From Helicobacter canis (GTDB taxonomy: Bacteria; Campylobacterota; Campylobacteria; Campylobacterales; Helicobacteraceae), in the NCBI RefSeq assembly GCF_008693005.1, contig NZ_VXKE01000016.1:1-64000 (forward strand): a stretch of DNA of 64,000 nt, in the 5' to 3' direction. Under the pieces are notes generated by a model. That model saw only the letters and a program-made list of their open reading frames with translations. It ran no database searches and was not told the DNA's origin. A program made the position numbers and the translations under genes. How positions within the stretch are numbered: position 1 is the stretch's first letter; the number at the start of each line of letters is the position of its first letter. Positions 58,833 to 64,000 of the stretch are shown here, in pieces.

Positions 58833-59980
58833 ATGCGAGTATTACAGAGAGCTAGAAATATGATAAAGGTCATAAAAGGTGGGCGTTGGGGGTATTTCTA
58901 TGATCGCTTGCCCGGCGCGCAAAAGGCATTTAATCTCACCAATCTCTTCCCCCACCCAAGCGCGTATCGCTATATCTTGCTAGGAGGGCACGGCGTGGGG
59001 CTAACCGCGGTGAAATACTATCTCTCCAAGTGTCAGGCAAAGCCTATGGAGATTCTCTCTTATGAGAATTTTCGCCCTTTTGTGTTCTGGCGTGAGTTTG
59101 ATGGCTTGGTGCTTGATAAGTCTCCGCTAAATAGCGATGCGAGCAAGATTCTAGCTACTTGCACAAAGCGCGCGCCTGTGTATCAGCTCGTGCGCGATCC
59201 TATAAGCATTGTCAAAAGTAATGTCAATGCCACAATGCTACACACCATATCAACGATACACGCTCAAAAGGACGCAAACGCGCTAGCCTTTGCCATTATT
59301 AGAGATATTTCGCATTTGATGATAGCCTTTAGCTCCCAGCGCAAGCTTGTAGAGCATATCACAAGCGATGTAAGCTACCTTAGTATGGAAGATATTGATG
59401 ATACAAATATGCCAAGCACTATGCAAAAATTCTGCGATCGTTTTGGCTATACCAACTGCTCTTACGATGAAGAAAGCGTGGTTAAAGGCTCATCTTTCCC
59501 TAGGTGCTTCCCCTATATTTTTCACATTGATGGAGAAGTGTTTGGGCTCTCTACGCTCTCAAGGCTAGTAGATGGCTCAAGCGCTGAGATCGATGTATCT
59601 GCGCATATAGATTCTAAACGCTTGCAGTGGTCCTACCCTATCCACAAGCTAGAATCTATCGTGGTAGAAGGCTACGAGAGCCACCCGCTTTATCTAGTAT
59701 GTGCTGCCCCCCCCCTATTAAAAGTAGCAGCCTAGAGCAGGCTAGGGCTAAAGCACAAAGCTATATAGAATCTACGCGCGCGCTTTTAGCGAGAGCAAAG
59801 CAGCTTGCTTTCACAGAATCCACGCTTATAGAAGCACTTCTGCAAGCCCAAGACTTGTCCCAATATTTAGCCCAAAGGATAGAGAGAGAATGCGCCATCA
59901 TCAAAAATGATCGCCCAGATATTTGGGAGCAATTCTCGCATACAAGGGAGTTTTTGCGCTTGTGCGGCAGGGCGTTTTAG
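58833..59980 (+). CDS. Sulfotransferase-like transferase 2, phase-variable (OFF as sequenced)
   Basis: Paralogue of the gene at 47094, about 382 residues when ON. It has YILLGGHGVGLTAVKYYLS (phosphate-loop-like) near residue 50, RAPVYQLVRDPISIVKSNVN (3'-phosphate-site-like) near 115-135 and the same helical end (ECAIIKNDRPDIWEQFSH). At 9 C the frame stops at 59735; 7 or 10 C continues to 59980. ATG at 58833 behind AAGGAG, 13 bases after the kinase fusion. I infer phosphoramidate transfer from 3'-phospho-CDP-amidate, analogous to the two MeOPN transferases of C. jejuni; a true PAPS sulfotransferase is the alternative. Confidence 0.68.
59707..59715 (+). repeat. Poly-C tract (9 C) in transferase 2
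   Basis: Placed after YLVCAAP late in the gene. 9 C is OFF; 7 or 10 would add the conserved C-terminal helices. Confidence 0.7.
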
Positions 59981-60023
59981 TCCCTTTTTAAACTGCTGTG
60001 TGGCAGAAAAGTAGATTCTAGCT

Positions 60024-61766
60024 CTAGCTTTGGTGGATTTTTGCTAGCCATTCATTAAGCGTTTTTTCAAAGCCTTTTTGTGTTTGCTTGACAAATTGCA
60101 GCGGCTTTAGTAGGTATTGCTGCTTGATGTAGCCGCCAAAATTATGGGGGTATTTGTAGGTTTTAGAGTGGGGGAGGATATGCGGGCTTATGGGGAGGAT
60201 CTCGCCTTGGTTTATGGCTTCTAGTGCTGCGTTGATGGCGTTATAGGCGGTGTTGCTTTTGGGGCAGGAGGCTAGGTAGATGACACATTGGGCTAGGATT
60301 ATGCGCGCTTCTGGGTAGCCGATCTTGCTTACTGCTAGCATTGTGGAAGTGGCTAGATTTAGGGCGTTTGGATTAGCGTTGCCAATGTCTTCACTAGCCA
60401 AAATCACAAGCCTTCTAGCGATGAACTCTGGGTTTTCCCCGCCGGCAATCAGCCTTGCTAGGTAGTAGATACTTGCATCAACATCGCTACCGCGGATAGA
60501 TTTAATGAGCGCGGAGGCTAGGTTGTAGTGGGTGTCATCTTCGCTTGTGCCATCATTTAAGCTTACAGGGCGCAAGGACTTGACATCTTCTAAGGTGATC
60601 GTATCGCTTAGGGCTAGCACTTCTAGGACATTAAGCATAGCGCGCCCATCGCCGCCGCTGCTTGAGATGAGATAGGTGCAGGCTTCTTGGGTGATGGTTT
60701 TTTTGACTTGGGGCGATTCAGCTTTTGGGCTAGAATCGTGGATTTTGCGCGATTGGCTTCGGTCATTACCCTCTAGGTAACTCTCTTGCCAATCGCTTGA
60801 AAACCCCGATTCTATCTCCAAAATCTTAGAATCGCTGGGGCTTGGTTTTGGCGTTGGTTTTTTGGCTAGAATCGCGGATTGCTGCGACGATTCTGCGGTT
60901 ACATACGCTCTAGTATGCGCCCTTGAATCGCCTTGCAAAGCCACGATTCTATCTCCAAAATCCTGCCGCCTAGCTGCGTTTTGAGAAAACATATTTTCAG
61001 CGTTTTTGTTAAAAATCCTAGAGTCCTTTGCTGGCTCGTTTAGATTCTGGGTATTTTCTTTAGCAATGCTAGAATCTAGACTTTCACTACTTGCGCTACT
61101 TCTGTCATCGCAAGCGTTGTTGCTAGACAATGCGTGGCAAAGCGTAGCTTCTTTAGAAAACAAGGGATACCGCTCGGCGATAGCCGATGTTTCTTTAGAA
61201 TCCATAGAATCCATTTGTGCTTGGCTAGATTCTAGGGCTTCAAAGGTAGATTCTACCTTTTCTATCCCAAGCTCCCTAAGCGCGCGCCTAAGCAGCTCTT
61301 CTAGCTCCTTTGCCTGCAAGGGCTTAAACTCGCAGAGCAAGGAGCGCGAGCGTATCGCATTTGTAAGCGTGTAGAAAGGATTCTCCGTGCTAGCTCCTAG
61401 CACGATAGCACTTCTCTCTTCCATAATGGGCAGCAAGGCTTCTTGCTGGGGCTTGCTAAGCCTATGCACTTCATCGATGAAGATAAGCGGCGTAATCAGC
61501 GATTGCTGATATGGCTTAAGTGCGCTATGCAAGGAGTCTAGCTTAAACTTTGTGGCATTAAAGGGGAGAAAGACATCGCCCAGCTCTTTGGCAATCAGCC
61601 TTGCTAGAGTCGTTTTCCCGCTGCCCGGAGGTCCGTAGAAGAAGCAGTGTGGCATTTGCTTTGCCACTATGGCGCGATATAGGGGGGCGTTTTTGTGTAG
61701 TAGGTGGCTTTGCCCTAGGAAGTCGGCTAAGGTTTGTGGGCGCAGAAGTGCAGCTAGGTGGGTCAT
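60024..61766 (-). CDS. rarA: Replication-associated recombination ATPase RarA (MgsA) with large repeat-derived insert
   Basis: 580-residue AAA+ clamp-loader-like protein acting at stalled forks. ATG at 61766 (MTHLAALLRPQTLADFLGQ). Walker A FFYGPPGSGKTTLARL, Walker B LIFIDEVHRL and the sensor GASTENPFYTL are intact, as are SGGDGRAMLNVLEVLAL and the tetramerisation end (FGGYIKQQYLL). Between GIEKVEST and KKTITQEACTYL about 185 residues of Ser/Asp/Glu-rich sequence come from repeats; family members are usually about 390-450 long. The insert lies between ATPase core and lid, and no stop or frameshift occurs, so a working protein is plausible. Same gene trio as HP1024-HP1026. Confidence 0.88.
   Translation of the reverse strand: MTHLAALLRPQTLADFLGQSHLLHKNAPLYRAIVAKQMPHCFFYGPPGSGKTTLARLIAKELGDVFLPFNATKFKLDSLHSALKPYQQSLITPLIFIDEVHRLSKPQQEALLPIMEERSAIVLGASTENPFYTLTNAIRSRSLLCEFKPLQAKELEELLRRALRELGIEKVESTFEALESSQAQMDSMDSKETSAIAERYPLFSKEATLCHALSSNNACDDRSSASSESLDSSIAKENTQNLNEPAKDSRIFNKNAENMFSQNAARRQDFGDRIVALQGDSRAHTRAYVTAESSQQSAILAKKPTPKPSPSDSKILEIESGFSSDWQESYLEGNDRSQSRKIHDSSPKAESPQVKKTITQEACTYLISSSGGDGRAMLNVLEVLALSDTITLEDVKSLRPVSLNDGTSEDDTHYNLASALIKSIRGSDVDASIYYLARLIAGGENPEFIARRLVILASEDIGNANPNALNLATSTMLAVSKIGYPEARIILAQCVIYLASCPKSNTAYNAINAALEAINQGEILPISPHILPHSKTYKYPHNFGGYIKQQYLLKPLQFVKQTQKGFEKTLNEWLAKIHQS
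60707..61260 (-). repeat. Tandem repeat-element insert in rarA
   Basis: Read on the + strand: a modular element with AGAATCGTGGATT...ACCCCGATTCT (60715-60835), a second full modular element (60835-60985) with GCGGTTACATACGCTCTAGT, a TCATCGCAAGCG...GTGGCAAAGCGTAGC repeat (61103-61156), then GAAAACAAGGGATACCGCTC...GATGTTTCTTTAG (61160-61200), the reverse of 38657-38700. TAGAATC units link them. The total of about 555 bases keeps the gene in frame. Confidence 0.75.
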
Positions 61767-61845
61767 AACAATGCTTTGGCTAGAATCCACAGCTTCCCCA
61801 CATCACACACGCCCAAACACCCAAAGCCCAAGACCCTCCCACACA

Positions 61846-62196
61846 TCACTTGCCCTTAAAGATCATCAACTCATACGAGCTTTGCTTAATGGTTACGCTA
61901 TTGTCTTTGCTTGCATTAGATCGTAGCTGCTCGATAATGCCATCTAGCTCATCAAGCCGCTCTTTTAAACGCAGGATAATATCCACGCCCGCAAGATTTA
62001 CTCCCAAGTCGCGCGTGAGCCGTAAGATTGTCTTAATCTTATCAATATCGCGCTGGGAGTATAGGCGCATTTTGCCCTCTGTCCTGCCCGGCTCAATCAA
62101 GCCCTCTTTTTCATATTGGCGTAGGGTTTGGGGGTGGATTTCTAGGATTTTTGCCACAACACTAATGAGATATACAGGCTCATCATAGCTATACAT
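61846..62196 (-). CDS. hspR: Heat-shock repressor HspR
   Basis: 116-residue MerR-type regulator. The N-terminal helix-turn-helix reads YLISVVAKILEIHPQTLRQY, followed by EKEGLIEPGRTEGKMRLYS and a coiled-coil dimerisation tail. In H. pylori HspR represses groESL, hrcA-grpE-dnaK and its own cbpA-hspR-rarA operon together with HrcA. It lies ten bases after cbpA. Confidence 0.93.
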   Translation of the reverse strand: MYSYDEPVYLISVVAKILEIHPQTLRQYEKEGLIEPGRTEGKMRLYSQRDIDKIKTILRLTRDLGVNLAGVDIILRLKERLDELDGIIEQLRSNASKDNSVTIKQSSYELMIFKGK

Positions 62197-62206
62197 TGCG
62201 CACTCC

Positions 62207-63070
62207 TTATGCTTCTAGCTCTTTGTGCAAGAGATCTTGCAAGGGCTTTGAGAGAGATTCTAGCTTGGGCAGGATAATGTTAGCACGCAAGTAGAGATCG
62301 CCTAGGGCTTGGGTTTTGAGATTTTTCGCGCCGAGCTCTTTGACGCGGAATTTTTGGGCGTTTTTGGTGTTGGGCGGGATTTTTAGCGTAACTTCTTTGT
62401 GCAAGGTGGGGATTGTTACCTTGCCGCCAAAAAGTGCTGTTTTTAGCGGGAGGTCAAAGTCTTGGGTAATGTCATCGCCATTTCGCTCATAGATCGCACT
62501 AGAATCCACCTGCACCTTTAGGATCAAATCCCCCCTGCCGCTGCGCCCAGATCGCCCCTTGCCGCGCAGGCGGATACTTTTGCCATCGCTTATGCCAGCG
62601 GGGATTTTCATATCAATCTGCTCGCCTTCAAGCATTATGCTATGCTTGCCGCCGGTGATGGATAGCTCAAAGGGTATGCGTATGCTTGCGTGTATGTCCA
62701 AATCCTGCTCAAATCCCCCAAACCCTGCGCCGCCAAAGCCAAAGTTTGAGCCGAAGTTGAAGCCCCCACGCGCGCCAAAAATCTGGCTTAAAATCTCATC
62801 AAGTCCGGCAGCTCCGCCCTGCGAGCGCGCAAAATCGCTGAAGTTCTGCCCGCCAAACATACTATCGCCAAATTGGTCGTATTGCTTGCGCTTTTGCTCA
62901 TCGCTTAAAATCTCATAAGCGGCATTGATTTCTTTGAATTTCTCTTCTGCGGCTTTTTCTTTATTGACATCAGGGTGGTATTTGCGCGCTAGCTTGCGGT
63001 AAGCCTTTTTGATTTCATCTTGGCTTGCGTTTTCGCTGACTTCTAGCGTTTGGTAAAGGCTTTTGCTCAT
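62207..63070 (-). CDS. cbpA: DnaJ-family co-chaperone CbpA
   Basis: 287 residues: J-domain (1-70) with the HPD motif in [14 protein letters not shown], a Gly/Phe-rich linker (about 95-120, [17 protein letters not shown]) and two C-terminal substrate-binding domains ([20 protein letters not shown]). It lacks the zinc-finger region of true DnaJ, so CbpA. In H. pylori CbpA also modulates HspR activity by direct contact. First gene of cbpA-hspR-rarA. Confidence 0.93.
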   Translation of the reverse strand: MSKSLYQTLEVSENASQDEIKKAYRKLARKYHPDVNKEKAAEEKFKEINAAYEILSDEQKRKQYDQFGDSMFGGQNFSDFARSQGGAAGLDEILSQIFGARGGFNFGSNFGFGGAGFGGFEQDLDIHASIRIPFELSITGGKHSIMLEGEQIDMKIPAGISDGKSIRLRGKGRSGRSGRGDLILKVQVDSSAIYERNGDDITQDFDLPLKTALFGGKVTIPTLHKEVTLKIPPNTKNAQKFRVKELGAKNLKTQALGDLYLRANIILPKLESLSKPLQDLLHKELEA

Positions 63071-63078
63071 TATCTATC

Positions 63079-63111
63079 CTTGAGAAATTTATTTCTTTGA
63101 GTATGATTGTA
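63079..63111 (-). promoter_or_regulatory. Candidate promoter and HspR-site region of cbpA-hspR-rarA
   Basis: TACAAT (minus strand, 63111-63106) is a likely -10. Just downstream, ACTCAAAG and CTCAAGG lie 10 bases apart; both resemble halves of the HspR box (CTTGAGT-N7-ACTCAAG), but they are arranged as direct rather than inverted repeats, so the match is weak. Confidence 0.35.
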
Positions 63112-63198
63112 TCATAAAACTTTAGTGCTAGTGTATCAATTTATGCGCGAGCGTTAGATCTAGTGCTCTGCAAGCTGTGGCTAGATTCTAGCTAGAAT

Positions 63199-64000
63199 CT
63201 AGCGCGCCTTTTTTGTGGCATTGGGCTTGCGGCAGAGATCTTGCACAAAGCTGCTGACATAGAATCCACTTTTATCAATACTGCATAAAAAGTCTTTAAT
63301 CTCCTTGTAGCTTACAATTACGGGTGCAGTGGCATTTCTAGGGATAGTGGTCATACCAAGTAGCTGCCCATCTTTGGTGAAAAATGGTCGCCCGAAGATG
63401 ATTTTCTGCGCGTTTTTAATGGGGAGCTGCTTGGCGTTGTTTTTCAGCGTGATTATGCTGATGTTTGGGTTGTTGAAAGTCGTGGTAACGGTGTAGTAGT
63501 CGTTTGTGCGCACGGGCTTTGTGCTTGCAATATCGTAGGCATTGTGGGTGAGAATCTTGCTGTGGTAGTAGCTTTGGGAGCGGAGATTGCAGTAGTCATC
63601 AGTATAGCCAGAGACTTCAAAGAGACTAAGCCCCTGCACTTTATCAAGGGCTTTTAGGCGCAGCTCTGCTATGCAGATGAGATTCCCCGCGCTCTCATCG
63701 CGCATTTTTAGCAAGATATTTTTAGGGTAGGCACTAGCATTATGCCCAAGCTCTGCGGAGGTTAGGAAGAGATTATTTGGCAGTAGCAGCCCAAATCCAC
63801 TGCGGAAGCTCCCATCATCAAAGGAGACCATCACAAGCCCTACGGAGCGGATCCACGGGAAGTTTTTTTGCACGGCTAAAAAGTCGTCCATATTCCCCAC
63901 TTCCATAATCACCCTATCAATCTGGCTAGATTCTAGCTTGTCTTTGGAGCTAGAATCTAGCTTGCCTTGGCTTGGGGGGTTTTGGGCTTCTTTTTGTGCT
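63199..64000 (-). CDS. Degenerate trypsin-fold protein (5' partial)
   Basis: The frame is open to the right edge of the window, so the N-terminus lies outside. The visible 267 residues begin with a Pro/Gln/Ser linker containing repeat-coded KLDSSSKDKLESS, then a trypsin/DegP-like beta pattern: GFGLLLPNNLFLTSAEL in place of the usual GsGvi...TNAHV, LDKVQGLSLFEV for the Asp strand, and IIFGRPFFTKDGQLLGMTT for the Ser region. Catalytic His and Ser are not where expected, suggesting a non-proteolytic member. Possibly periplasmic. The GTG at 63912 is a poor alternative start. Confidence 0.5.
   Translation of the reverse strand, partial: AQKEAQNPPSQGKLDSSSKDKLESSQIDRVIMEVGNMDDFLAVQKNFPWIRSVGLVMVSFDDGSFRSGFGLLLPNNLFLTSAELGHNASAYPKNILLKMRDESAGNLICIAELRLKALDKVQGLSLFEVSGYTDDYCNLRSQSYYHSKILTHNAYDIASTKPVRTNDYYTVTTTFNNPNISIITLKNNAKQLPIKNAQKIIFGRPFFTKDGQLLGMTTIPRNATAPVIVSYKEIKDFLCSIDKSGFYVSSFVQDLCRKPNATKKAR

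Noticed and set aside
59627-59980. Independent gene overlapping transferase 2
   Set aside because: Only the part after the C tract resembles a protein (the C-terminus of the paralogue at 47094); the part before it is an out-of-frame reading.
60024-61766. rarA as a pseudogene
   Set aside because: All ATPase motifs and the C-terminus are intact and the repeat insert keeps frame over about 555 bases without a stop.

Overview
The window looks like a chromosomal segment of a Helicobacter (Campylobacterota). Several gene strings match the order I know from H. pylori: ligA-cheV-aspS-adk-ppa, fliK-flgD-flgE, an MFS exporter with ttcA, exbB-exbD-tonB, ruvB-panB beside a row of outer-membrane proteins, thrS-infC, and cbpA-hspR-rarA. 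Base composition is richer in GC than H. pylori, and short palindromes and poly-G/poly-C tracts are abundant. An enterohepatic species of fairly high GC (H. canis-like) would fit, but I cannot fix the species.

Layout. 1-7.7 kb: a truncated OpgB-like transferase behind a 20-G tract, a large DUF2339 membrane protein, a metallophosphoesterase and an MsbA-type exporter. 7.8-16.6 kb: glmS, a zinc alcohol dehydrogenase, a chemoreceptor, ttcA, an MFS exporter, rdgB and a GtrA protein. 16.8-21.8 kb: the hook operon fliK-flgD-flgE behind a clear sigma-54 promoter. 21.9-25.1 kb: tonB-exbD-exbB and nhaA. 25.1-31.8 kb: ligA, cheV, aspS, adk, ppa, recR and a 49-residue membrane protein. 31.8-42.6 kb: a Sel1-repeat protein with a barrel-like end, a Tat-exported flavoprotein, ruvB, panB, three tandem outer-membrane proteins, an unknown exported protein and the flagellar activator flgR. 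42.7-45.1 kb: thrS-infC.

45.1-60 kb is the accessory island and the most interesting part. Two methyltransferases, two sulfotransferase-like transferases, a glutamine-kinase-like PEP-synthase relative, a class I glutamine amidotransferase, a nucleotidyltransferase and an APS-kinase-like enzyme together match the C. jejuni O-methyl phosphoramidate pathway (Cj1415c-Cj1420c plus transferases). Here the kinase is fused to a CysQ-like 3'-nucleotide phosphatase. Five of the eight genes contain a G or C tract, and all five read OFF at the sequenced lengths. A single-chain restriction-modification enzyme with two C tracts sits inside the island, one tract near its start (OFF) and one between its two specificity halves (ON).

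60-64 kb carries rarA, hspR, cbpA and a partial gene with a degenerate trypsin-like fold.

A second theme crosses the whole window. Several families of palindromic repeats, including a TCATTGCGAG...GGCAATCC family, a longer modular family and a CAAATTTTG-hairpin family, lie between genes and also in frame inside genes. About 185 codons of rarA, about 70 codons of the glutamine kinase, two stretches of the DUF2339 protein and the N-terminal linker of one outer-membrane protein are made of this material. This resembles the protein-inserted palindromic elements of Rickettsia.
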